This document shows positions 17,002 through 25,022 of a stretch of 42,799 bases of DNA, one piece after another (position 1 is the stretch's first letter; the number at the start of each line of letters is the position of its first letter). The notes under the pieces are model-generated. The model was not told the origin of the DNA. It did no database searches and saw nothing but the letters and a program-made list of their open reading frames with translations. Origin of the DNA: Archangium violaceum Cb vi76 (GTDB lineage: Bacteria > Myxococcota > Myxococcia > Myxococcales > Myxococcaceae); the NCBI RefSeq assembly GCF_000733295.1, contig NZ_JPMI01000389.1:1-42799 (forward strand), written 5' to 3'. Made by a program: the position numbers and the translations under genes.

Positions 17002-17047
17002 GAGTAAGGGTTCACTTTCCAAAGCGGGTGTGAAACAGTCCCGCGCA

Positions 17048-18673
17048 ATGGTTGAGTCGTCGCCTCGTCATCCCCCGGACAGACGCGCGAACAGTCGTCA
17101 TTCACTCGTCACTTCCCTGTTGCTCCTCCCGCTGGCGCTCGCGGGCTGCGCTCACCCGCAGCAGCCGGCTCCCCGGGAGCCCAGCCCGGAGGTGAGCACG
17201 GCCGCGCCCGCTCCGGCCGCGCCCGAGGCTCCCCCGCCCGCTCCGGCTCCTGCCCCGGTGGCCGCGCCCGAGCCGCCCGCGCGCCGCTGGGCCGACGAGG
17301 TCCTCTACTTCGTCGTGTTGGATCGCTTCGCCGACGGTGACACCACCAACAACGTCAAGGTGGACAAGAAGGCCCCGGGTGCCTTCCACGGCGGAGACCT
17401 CAAGGGCCTGCGCGAGCAGCTCGACGAGCTGTCCTCCCTGGGCATCACGGCGCTGTGGCTCACACCGGTGGTGAAGAACATCGACGGCTTCGTCACCGGC
17501 GCCGGCTTCCCGGACTGGGGCTACCACGGCTACTGGGCGGAGGACTTCCACCAGCTCGATCCGCGTTTCGGCACCGAGCAGGAGTTCAAGGCGCTGGTGG
17601 ACGCATGCCACGAGCGGGGCATCCGCGTGCTGCTGGACGTGGTCTACAACCACCCCGGCTACAACTCGCGCTACCTCGAGGCCCCCGAGACGAAGGGCTG
17701 GCTGCGCTCGGAGGAGAAGGGCACCTGCGGGCAGGATGATGTGACGAGCTGCGTGTCCGGCCTGCCCGACTTCAAGACGGAGCAGCCCGAGGTGGCGAAG
17801 TACCTGCTCGACGCGCAGATTGCGTGGGGCAAGCGCTCGGGCGTGGACGGCTTCCGCCTGGACACGGTGAAGCACGTCGACCATCCCTTCTGGCAGGAGC
17901 ACCGCCGCCGCACCCGCGAGGAGCTGGGCAAGGACTTCTTCCTGCTCGGCGAGGTGTGGGGCGGGGACCGCGAGTCGTTGGACCCGTGGTTCGTCAACGA
18001 CGAGATGGATGCCGGCTTCGACTTCGGCTTCCAGGGCAACGCGCTCGCGTGGGCGCTGGGGCGCGGGCGCACCGTGGCCTTCGACGCGTACCTCCGCTCG
18101 CGGCACAAGGTGCGCAAGGGCTACCACCTGTCGCACTTCCTGTCCTCGCACGACGTGCCCGGCCTGCTCTTCCAGCTCCAGGGCGACACGTCGCGCTTCC
18201 GGCTCGCGGCGGCGTTGCAGCTCACCACCTCCGGCATCCCCGTCATCTACTACGGCGAGGAGGTGGGCCGCCCCGGCGGTGACTGGCCCGCCAACCGCAG
18301 TGACATGCCGTGGGGCTCGCGCGCCGTGCAGCCCGGCGCGGGCCTGCCTCGCGACGAGGCCCTGCGCGCCTTCTACCAGAAGCTCATCGCCGTGCGCCGG
18401 GCCCACCCCGCGCTCTCGCGTGGCACCCACAAGGGGCTCGCCACCGACGGCGACGTCTACACCTTCCTCCGGCACGACGCGGAGTCGGGTGACGCGGTGG
18501 TGGTGGCGGTGAACCGCGGTGTGAAGAAGGCGTCCGCTTCGTTCCCCTGGCCCGAGGCCTGGAGCGGTGCGGACGCGGAAGATCTGCTCGACGGGGGCCG
18601 CCTCCCGGCCGCTCCGGCGCTGGACGTCTCCGTCGAGCCACTGTCCGTCCGCATCCTGGGCCGGGCGCGATGA
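17048..18673 (+). CDS. GH13 alpha-amylase family lipoprotein
   Basis: 541 residues from the ATG at 17048. The N-terminus is a lipoprotein signal (SLLLLPLALAGCAHPQQ), then a Pro/Ala tether of about 50 residues. The GH13 barrel follows, with DVVYNHPGYN (region I), nucleophile Asp272 in VDGFRLDTVKHV, acid/base Glu302 in LLGEVWGG and Asp369 in SSHDVPG. DRFADGDTTNN near the barrel start is a calcium-binding-type segment of cyclomaltodextrinase/amylase relatives. It should cut alpha-1,4 glucan linkages at the cell envelope. It heads a run of same-strand transport genes (33 bases to the malK-like gene). Exact specificity (amylase, neopullulanase or cyclomaltodextrinase) cannot be settled. Confidence 0.93.
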   Translation: MVESSPRHPPDRRANSRHSLVTSLLLLPLALAGCAHPQQPAPREPSPEVSTAAPAPAAPEAPPPAPAPAPVAAPEPPARRWADEVLYFVVLDRFADGDTTNNVKVDKKAPGAFHGGDLKGLREQLDELSSLGITALWLTPVVKNIDGFVTGAGFPDWGYHGYWAEDFHQLDPRFGTEQEFKALVDACHERGIRVLLDVVYNHPGYNSRYLEAPETKGWLRSEEKGTCGQDDVTSCVSGLPDFKTEQPEVAKYLLDAQIAWGKRSGVDGFRLDTVKHVDHPFWQEHRRRTREELGKDFFLLGEVWGGDRESLDPWFVNDEMDAGFDFGFQGNALAWALGRGRTVAFDAYLRSRHKVRKGYHLSHFLSSHDVPGLLFQLQGDTSRFRLAAALQLTTSGIPVIYYGEEVGRPGGDWPANRSDMPWGSRAVQPGAGLPRDEALRAFYQKLIAVRRAHPALSRGTHKGLATDGDVYTFLRHDAESGDAVVVAVNRGVKKASASFPWPEAWSGADAEDLLDGGRLPAAPALDVSVEPLSVRILGRAR

Positions 18674-18706
18674 ACTGGATGCAATCCCGAGTGGAGAGAG
18701 CCTGAG

Positions 18707-19801
18707 ATGGCCGGAGTCGTTTTCAAGAATGTCGCCAAGCGGTACGGAGACGTGTCCGTCATCGAGGGGTTGGACCTCGACATCCGCGACCACGAGTTCA
18801 TGGTGCTGGTGGGCCCCTCGGGTTGCGGCAAGTCCACCGCGCTGCGGATGATCGCCGGCCTGGAGGAGATCTCCGGCGGCAACCTCTCCATCGGTGAGCG
18901 CGTCGTCAACCAGCTGCCGCCCAAGGATCGCGACGTCGCGATGGTCTTCCAGAACTATGCGCTCTACCCGCATATGACCATCCGGGAGAACCTCGAGTTC
19001 GGCCTGAAGATTCGCAAGACGCCCAAGCCGGAGATGGACCGGCTGGTGAACGAGGCGGCGGAAATCCTCGGCATCACCCACCTGCTGGAGCGCAAGCCCA
19101 AGCAGCTCTCCGGTGGCCAGCGTCAGCGCGTGGCGCTCGGCCGCGCCATCGTGCGCAAGCCGGCGGTGTTCCTCTTCGACGAGCCCCTCTCCAACCTCGA
19201 CGCCAAGCTGCGCGTGCAGATGCGCTCGGAGATCAAGAAGCTCCAGCAGCGCCTCGGTGTCACCTCGGTCTACGTGACGCATGACCAGATCGAGGCCATG
19301 ACGATGGGCCACCGCATCGCGGTGATGAAGGACGGCAAGCTGCAGCAGCTCGGCACCCCGCTGGAGGTGTACGAGCGCCCGGCCAACGTCTTCGTGGCCC
19401 AGTTCATCGGCTCGCCGCCCATGAGCTTCACCTCCGCCACGCTCTCGGCCAATGGCGAGGTGCTCGAGGGCGACGGCTTCAAGCTGCCCGTCCCCCAGAG
19501 CCTGCGCCCGGTGACGGCGGGCAAGGGCGGCCGCGAGCTCAAGGTGGGCATCCGCCCCGACCACATCCTCTCCCCCTCGGCCACCGCTCGCGGTGAAACG
19601 GCTTCCCTGGAAGTGAAGGTGGAGCTCGTCGAGCCACTCGGCAACGAGGTCATCGTCCACTCGCGCCTGGCGGAGAACGCGCTGGTCTTCCGGCTCCCGC
19701 CCCAGCACACTCCGGAGACCGGCGCGAAGATGGCGGTGGTCATCGAGCTGGAGTCGCTGCACCTCTTCGACGCCGAAACCGAGCAACGTCTGTCCGTCTA
19801 G
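18707..19801 (+). CDS. malK: MalK/UgpC-family sugar ABC transporter ATPase
   Basis: 364 residues, the usual length. Walker A GPSGCGKST at 36-44, Q-loop MVFQNYALYPHMT, signature LSGGQRQRVALGRAI from 134, Walker B VFLFDEPLSNLD (Asp158, Glu159) and switch His in YVTHDQIEAMT. A C-terminal TOBE/MalK regulatory domain runs from about residue 240 (FIGSPPMSF, GIRPDHI). It couples ATP hydrolysis to sugar import at the inner membrane. Unlike many genomes with a shared distant MalK, it is encoded beside its binding protein and permeases, 34 bases before the binding-protein gene. Confidence 0.93.
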   Translation: MAGVVFKNVAKRYGDVSVIEGLDLDIRDHEFMVLVGPSGCGKSTALRMIAGLEEISGGNLSIGERVVNQLPPKDRDVAMVFQNYALYPHMTIRENLEFGLKIRKTPKPEMDRLVNEAAEILGITHLLERKPKQLSGGQRQRVALGRAIVRKPAVFLFDEPLSNLDAKLRVQMRSEIKKLQQRLGVTSVYVTHDQIEAMTMGHRIAVMKDGKLQQLGTPLEVYERPANVFVAQFIGSPPMSFTSATLSANGEVLEGDGFKLPVPQSLRPVTAGKGGRELKVGIRPDHILSPSATARGETASLEVKVELVEPLGNEVIVHSRLAENALVFRLPPQHTPETGAKMAVVIELESLHLFDAETEQRLSV

Positions 19802-19835
19802 TCCGAGTCCCTCCTACCCCTCAGGAGCTCCCGAC

Positions 19836-21059
19836 ATGAAGAACCTGCGACTGATGATCGCGGCCATGGCCCTGTGTGCCCTCGGCCTGCTGTCCACGCC
19901 CGCCTCCGCCCAGCCCAAGGAGCTCGTCCTGTGGCACGGCTACCGCGCCGAGGAGAAGGCCGCGCTGGAGAAGGTGCTCAAGCAGTTCAACGACGCCAAC
20001 AAGGGCATCGTGGTGAAGCCGCTGGCCGTGCCGTATGACGCCTACGCGGACAAGATTTCCGCCACGGTGCCGCGCGGCAAGGGCCCGGACCTCTTCATCT
20101 TCGCCCAGGACCGTCTGGGGGGGTGGATCGAGGCCGGCAACACGGTGGAGCCCATCGACTTCTACCTGGATGACGCCGTCCGCAAGCGCTTCATCCCCAC
20201 CACGATGGAGGCGATGACCTACCGCGGCACCGTCTACGGCCTGCCGCTCAACTACAAGGTCGTCACGCTCATCTACAACAAGAAGCTCGTGCCCGTGCCG
20301 CCCAAGACGAGCGGCGAGCTGGTGACGATGGCCAAGAAGCTCACCGACAAGAAGGCGGGCCGCTTCGGGCTGGCCTACTCGTACGGCGACTTCTACTACC
20401 ACTCGGCGCTGATGAACGGCTTCGGCGGCGGCGTGTTCGGCCCGGGCACCACGCCCACGCTCAACTCGCCGCAGAACGTGAAGTCCGTGGAGCTGATGAT
20501 GAAGTGGGCGGAGAAGGACGGCATCCTGCCCGCCGAGCCCTCCAGCGCGCTCATCACCTCGCTCTTCAACGAGGGCAAGGCGGCCATGGTGTTCTCCGGC
20601 CCCTGGTTCCTCGGGGAGATCGCCAAGAGCGTGGACTACGGCCTCGCGCCGCTGCCCACCCTGGACGAGGCCGGTGGCAAGCCCATGCGCCCGTGGATGA
20701 CGGTGGAGGGCGTGTACATCTCCGCTCCGTCGCAGAACAAGGACGCCGCCTTCGAGGTGGCGAAGTTCCTCACCGACTCCGCCGCCGCCAAGGTGCTCGC
20801 GCTGGAGGGCCGCCAGAGCCCCGCCAACCAGGGCGTGTACTCGGACCCGAAGATCGCCGGCGACGCGCAGCTCAAGGCGTTCCGCGACCAGGTGGAGGTG
20901 GCGGTGCCCATGCCCAACGTGCCGGAGATGACGATGGTCTGGTCGCCGGCCACCTCGGCGATGAACGGCATCCTCAAGAAGGCTTCCACCCCCAAGGCCG
21001 CCCTGGACGTGGCCCAGAAGGCCGTGGCCAAGGACGTGGCCGGTCTGCGCAAGAAGTGA
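19836..21059 (+). CDS. malE: Periplasmic maltodextrin-type binding protein
   Basis: 407 residues with a clear Sec signal (MIAAMALCALGLLSTPASA, cleavage likely before QPKELV). The family-1 solute-binding fold shows in LVLWHGYRAEEKAALEKVL, GPDLFIFAQDRLGGWIEAG, YGLPLNYKVVTLIYNKKLVP, AAMVFSGPWFLGEIAK and FEVAKFLTDSAAAKVLALEG, close in order to E. coli MalE. It delivers maltose or maltodextrin to the permease pair encoded directly downstream (8-base gap to malF). Substrate is inferred from family and from the surrounding amylases and pullulanase. Confidence 0.9.
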   Translation: MKNLRLMIAAMALCALGLLSTPASAQPKELVLWHGYRAEEKAALEKVLKQFNDANKGIVVKPLAVPYDAYADKISATVPRGKGPDLFIFAQDRLGGWIEAGNTVEPIDFYLDDAVRKRFIPTTMEAMTYRGTVYGLPLNYKVVTLIYNKKLVPVPPKTSGELVTMAKKLTDKKAGRFGLAYSYGDFYYHSALMNGFGGGVFGPGTTPTLNSPQNVKSVELMMKWAEKDGILPAEPSSALITSLFNEGKAAMVFSGPWFLGEIAKSVDYGLAPLPTLDEAGGKPMRPWMTVEGVYISAPSQNKDAAFEVAKFLTDSAAAKVLALEGRQSPANQGVYSDPKIAGDAQLKAFRDQVEVAVPMPNVPEMTMVWSPATSAMNGILKKASTPKAALDVAQKAVAKDVAGLRKK

Positions 21060-21067
21060 GGCACTGA

Positions 21068-23122
21068 GTGAGCACGACGGCCCCCCAGCGTTCCGGCGGT
21101 GAGTCCGCCGCCCCCGCGTCCTCCGGGCGCGGTGCCACCGATGCCCTTCACCACGCGGGCACTCCCCCCGGGGGTGCCCAGGGCCATGCACCGCGCCGCA
21201 TGCGGGTGCTGGTGGGGCTGTCCCTCGCCCTCGGCCTGTCCCTCGTGCTCGCCCAGGGGCTGCTGGCCAAGGCCCTGGAGACCGTCGCCACCGAGCGCGC
21301 GGACCGTCAGGCCTTCGTGTCCCTGCGTGCGCTGGAGGACCTCGTCCAGCGCGCGGGGGGCAAGGGTGATTCCGTCCGCGCCGTGGTGTCCGCCTGGCAG
21401 CAGCAGCTCCCGGCGGGCAGCGCGGTGCGGGTCATCGCCTTCTCGGGCATCCAGCTCGAGGCCTCCACCTTCCCCGAGGACAAGGACGACCGCGCGGCGC
21501 CGCGCCGGCTGTCGCGCGAGGAGAAGCCCCTCTACGACCGTGGCCAGCGGCTGCGCGCCGCGGTGGAGACCAACCGCGAGGAGGGCACCGCGCGCAAGCT
21601 GGAGGTGGAAGCCGAGGCGCTGCCCAACGGCGGGCGTCTGCTGAGCGCTCCGGTGGAGGTGGACGGCTCCGTGGTGGGCCTGGTGGAGCTGGCCACGCCC
21701 CCGCTGAAGGCACCGCTCGTCCCCAGCAAGGGCGCGCTGGCGATGTGGCTGCTGCTGCCGCTGGCGCTGTGCGCGGGCGCTTCCTTCGTGGTGCGCAAGC
21801 AGGGCCTGCTCGTCATCGCCTCGGTGGTGGCGCTCGTGGCCGGCGTGGGCGGCTACGCCTCGTATTCACTGGGCATGCTGGACGCCCAGGTGCGTGAGAC
21901 GCAGACGCTCGTGGCCGGGCAACTGCGCGCCATGTCCGAGCGCGCCCAGGCGGTGATGGCCGAGCGGCAGCTCGCCGCCGAGCCGGCGCTCCAGCCCGGC
22001 AACTGGGACGCGGATCAATTCCGCCGTCCGCTCGGACTCGTCACGCCCGCGGGCGCGGTGAACGAGGCGGCGGTGGCGGCGCGCGTCGCCGAGCTGCGCT
22101 CGGGCGCGAGCCGGGCCCTGGGTGGCCTGGGCGCGCTGGCGCTCGCCGTGCTGCTCTTCATCGGCATGGGCGGCCTGGCCCGCACGGTGGAGACGGTGGT
22201 GGAGCACCGCACCGCGTACGCCTACATCGCCCCGGCGATGGTGGGCATGGTGGTGCTCGTCTTCTTCCCGTTCTTCTACGGCATCACCCTGTCCTTCACC
22301 GACTCCAACCTCTACAACACGGGGCAGTCGATCACCGACATCTGGGTGGGCCTGCGCAACTACGTGGAGATTCTCGGCGACTTCAGCATCGCCAAGAGGG
22401 CGCAGGACGGCTCCATCGTCTTCAACTACCTCAACTTCTATTACACGCTCTTCTTCACCGTGGTGTGGACGGTCACCAACGTCACCATCGGCGTGACGGT
22501 GGGCCTGGTGCTCGCCCTCATCCTCAACGTGCAGGGGCTGGCGCTGCGCCCGGTGTACCGCGTGCTGCTCATCCTGCCGTGGGCCATGCCCAACTACATC
22601 ACCGCCCTCATCTGGAAGGGCATGTTCCACCAGCAGTTCGGCGTGGTGAACCATGTCATCCGCATGTTCGGCGGCCAGGGGCTCGCCTGGTACGACACCC
22701 CCGTCAGCTCCTTCCTCACGGTGCTCGCCACCAACGGCTGGTTGAGCTTCCCCTTCATGATGGTGGTGTCGCTCGGCGCGCTCACCTCCATCCCCGCCGA
22801 GCTCTACGAGGCCGCCCGCGTGGACGGCGCCTCGCGCTGGCAGCAGTTCACCGCGATTACGCTGCCCGCGCTCAAGCCCGCGCTCGTCCCGGCCATCATC
22901 CTGTCGGTGGTGTGGACGTTCAACCAGTTCAACGTCATCTTCCTGGTGACGGAGGGCGAGCCGAGCAACTCGACGGAAATCCTCGTCACCCAGGCGTACA
23001 AGTACGCCTTCCAGCGCTACCGCTACGGCTACGCGGCGGCGTACTCCACCGTCATCTTCGGCATCCTGCTGCTCTACAGCGTGGTGCAGAATCGCGTGTC
23101 CCGCGCCACGGAGGCCGCCTGA
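21068..23122 (+). CDS. malF: MalF-like permease with large N-terminal membrane extension
   Basis: 684 residues from a GTG 8 bases after malE, with GAGG in the gap. The last 300 residues are a normal MalF-type permease: multiple membrane helices and the ATPase-contact EAA loop YEAARVDGASRWQQFTAITL. The first 370 are not usual. One helix (about 46-66, RVLVGLSLALGLSLVLAQGL) is followed by a soluble segment of about 150 residues (ALEDLVQRAGGKGDSVRAVV to VGLVELATPP). Then come two helices, a second soluble segment (about 285-345) and another helix before the permease starts. The soluble part resembles extracytoplasmic sensor domains of the Cache/CHASE kind (inference). A fusion of sensor and permease is possible; so is a divergent P2-like loop region. 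Its stop overlaps the malG start. Confidence 0.88.
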   Translation: MSTTAPQRSGGESAAPASSGRGATDALHHAGTPPGGAQGHAPRRMRVLVGLSLALGLSLVLAQGLLAKALETVATERADRQAFVSLRALEDLVQRAGGKGDSVRAVVSAWQQQLPAGSAVRVIAFSGIQLEASTFPEDKDDRAAPRRLSREEKPLYDRGQRLRAAVETNREEGTARKLEVEAEALPNGGRLLSAPVEVDGSVVGLVELATPPLKAPLVPSKGALAMWLLLPLALCAGASFVVRKQGLLVIASVVALVAGVGGYASYSLGMLDAQVRETQTLVAGQLRAMSERAQAVMAERQLAAEPALQPGNWDADQFRRPLGLVTPAGAVNEAAVAARVAELRSGASRALGGLGALALAVLLFIGMGGLARTVETVVEHRTAYAYIAPAMVGMVVLVFFPFFYGITLSFTDSNLYNTGQSITDIWVGLRNYVEILGDFSIAKRAQDGSIVFNYLNFYYTLFFTVVWTVTNVTIGVTVGLVLALILNVQGLALRPVYRVLLILPWAMPNYITALIWKGMFHQQFGVVNHVIRMFGGQGLAWYDTPVSSFLTVLATNGWLSFPFMMVVSLGALTSIPAELYEAARVDGASRWQQFTAITLPALKPALVPAIILSVVWTFNQFNVIFLVTEGEPSNSTEILVTQAYKYAFQRYRYGYAAAYSTVIFGILLLYSVVQNRVSRATEAA

Positions 23123-24000
23123 TGTTCTCGCGCCGCGAAGGGGTTCCCCACTGGCCGCTGCACGTGCTGCTGGTGCTCTTCACCCTCTTCACCCTCTACC
23201 CCATCCTCTGGGTCATCACGATCGCCCTCTCGGGCAAGCAGAGCCTGGCCATCACCACGCTCCCCGAGGCGCCGTCGGTGATGGACCGCGTCCGGGCCGT
23301 CACGCCGTGGCCGGAGACGCTGTCCTTCTCCAACTTCAGCTCGGTGATGACGGATCAACCCTTCGCCCAGTGGATGCTCAACAGTGCCATCATCGCGCTG
23401 GGCACCACGGTGGTGGGCGTCTTCCTGGCCTGCACCGCCGCCTACGCCTTCAGCCGCTTCAAGTTCGCCGGCCAGCGCGCCGGCATGATGGCCTTCCTCG
23501 TGTCCCAGATGTTCCCGGGCACGCTGATGCTCATCCCCCTCTACATCATCCTCGTGCAGTGGCTGGGCCTGGGCAGCTCGCGCTTCGGCCTCATCATCGT
23601 CTACGCCACCACCTCCATCCCCTTCAGCGTGTGGATGCTCAAGGGCTACTTCGACACCATTCCGAAGGAGCTGGAGGAGGCGGCCGTCATGGAGGGCGCC
23701 TCGGCGGGGAAGATCTTCTGGACCATCATCCTGCCGCTGGCCAGGCCCGCGGTGGCCGTCACCGCGCTTTTCTCCTTCATGACGGCGTGGAACGAGTTCA
23801 TCCTCGCCGCCACCTTCATGGACCAGGAGACCATGTACACGGCGCCGGTGGGCTTGCGCTTCTTCGTGGGCGGCTTCTCGCAGCAGTGGGGCTACTTCGC
23901 CGCCGGCTCCATCATCGTGTCCATCCCGGTGGTGGTCCTCTTCCTCTTCCTCCAGAAGTACCTCGTCTCCGGCCTCACCGCCGGCAGCGTCAAGGGGTAG
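23122..24000 (+). CDS. malG: MalG-like sugar ABC permease
   Basis: 292 residues. The ATG shares a base with the malF stop (TGATG), so the two permeases are coupled. Six membrane helices are readable, from HWPLHVLLVLFTLFTLYPIL to SIIVSIPVVVLFLFLQKYLV, and the ATPase-contact loop is EEAAVMEGASAGKIFWTIIL. The end SGLTAGSVKG is the classic C-terminus of MalG-type permeases. It forms the inner-membrane channel with MalF for sugar delivered by the binding protein. Confidence 0.93.
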   Translation: MFSRREGVPHWPLHVLLVLFTLFTLYPILWVITIALSGKQSLAITTLPEAPSVMDRVRAVTPWPETLSFSNFSSVMTDQPFAQWMLNSAIIALGTTVVGVFLACTAAYAFSRFKFAGQRAGMMAFLVSQMFPGTLMLIPLYIILVQWLGLGSSRFGLIIVYATTSIPFSVWMLKGYFDTIPKELEEAAVMEGASAGKIFWTIILPLARPAVAVTALFSFMTAWNEFILAATFMDQETMYTAPVGLRFFVGGFSQQWGYFAAGSIIVSIPVVVLFLFLQKYLVSGLTAGSVKG

Positions 24001-24042
24001 TCCGCAGTCCCTCAGCGCAGTTCCCTCAACCCGGAGAATGCA

Positions 24043-24903
24043 ATGAAGACCTCGCGTCTCGCAGTGCTCTCGCTGGCCGCCGCCCTCCTGGGCGCCCCCG
24101 CCCTCGCCGCGGACAAGGTGTCCTTCAAGGACCCCACCGGTGACGACAACGGTCCCGGCGCCTACAAGTACCCGACCGACTCCGTGTACAAGCGCGGCTC
24201 GTTCGACCTGACGGACTTCACCTTCGAGAAGAAGGGCAAGAAGGCCGACGTCACCCTGGGCTTCAACACCACGCTCGAGGACCCCTGGAAGATGGGCAGC
24301 GGCTTCTCCGTGCAGATGGCCTTCATCTTCATCGACACGGACGGCAAGGAGGGCAGCGGCTCCACCGACGCTCCCCCGGGCCTCAACGTGAAGTTCGCCC
24401 CCCACAACGCCTGGGAGAAGGTCATCATCATCTCCCCGCAGAACTCCGGCCGCGTGAAGGCCGAGGTGGGCAACAAGGCCAGCGCCCTCAAGGACAACAT
24501 CATCGTCCCCACCCGCACCAAGGGCTCGGGCCGGAAGATCAACGCCACCGTGGACCTGGAGGGCCTCGAGGGGGACCCCTCTCAGTGGGGCTTCCAGGTG
24601 GTGGTGCAGTCCAACGAGGGCTTCCCCGCGGGCGGTGATCTGCTCACCCGCAAGGTGAACGAGTACGAGGGCCAGCACCGCTTCGGCGGCGGCAACGACA
24701 ACGACTGTGACCCGCACGCCATCGACGTGCTCGCCGGCGAGGGCAAGGGCGAGGCGTCCGAGGTGAAGGCCCAGCACGACATGCTCAGCTACGAGTGCGC
24801 CGAGGATGGCGCGGCGAAGAAGCCGGCCACGCTGACGATGGTGGGTGGCACGGCCAAGGCCGCTCCCGCTCCCGCCCCGGCTCCGGCTCCGGAGCAGAAG
24901 TAG
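24043..24903 (+). CDS. Periplasmic glucodextranase-type DOMON domain protein
   Basis: 286 residues with a Sec signal (LAVLSLAAALLGAPALAADK). The mature protein matches the C-terminal binding module of glucodextranase (DOMON-like beta sandwich): FKDPTGDDNGPGAYKYPTD, FIFIDTDGKEGSGSTDAP, NAWEKVIIISPQ, WGFQVVVQSNEGFP and RFGGGNDNDCDPHAIDVL. It ends in a low-complexity Ala/Pro tail. The acidic loops suggest calcium and carbohydrate binding. There is no catalytic domain, so it is probably a periplasmic glucan-binding or chaperone-like partner. It lies 42 bases after malG, and a related lipoprotein is encoded at 27348. Confidence 0.85.
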   Translation: MKTSRLAVLSLAAALLGAPALAADKVSFKDPTGDDNGPGAYKYPTDSVYKRGSFDLTDFTFEKKGKKADVTLGFNTTLEDPWKMGSGFSVQMAFIFIDTDGKEGSGSTDAPPGLNVKFAPHNAWEKVIIISPQNSGRVKAEVGNKASALKDNIIVPTRTKGSGRKINATVDLEGLEGDPSQWGFQVVVQSNEGFPAGGDLLTRKVNEYEGQHRFGGGNDNDCDPHAIDVLAGEGKGEASEVKAQHDMLSYECAEDGAAKKPATLTMVGGTAKAAPAPAPAPAPEQK

Positions 24904-24940
24904 TCCTACCCAGGTTCACGCATTTCCGCCGGATGCTCGA

Positions 24941-24993
24941 GCGGACGGTGATGAGCCGTCCGCGCCGGCGGCCGGGAAGCCCCCGCTTCCCGG
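24941..24993 (+). promoter_or_regulatory. Two tandem stem-loops before the outer-membrane barrel gene
   Basis: GCGGACGG/CCGTCCGC (24941-24948, 24956-24963) and CCGGGAAGC/GCTTCCCGG (24972-24980, 24985-24993) form two perfect hairpins in the 119-base gap before the barrel gene. Neither has a T-run. They sit 30 bases before a strong GGAGGGG ribosome-binding site and could protect the downstream mRNA from 3' decay or slow read-through, as in other mal operons (inference). Confidence 0.45.
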
Positions 24994-25022
24994 TTCGGCT
25001 GCCTAACGGAGGGGAATCACCC

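Noticed and set aside
12874-19786. Two minus-strand frames of about 890 codons opposite the che and amylase/malK genes
   Set aside because: Same shadow composition; the plus-strand genes are unmistakable families.
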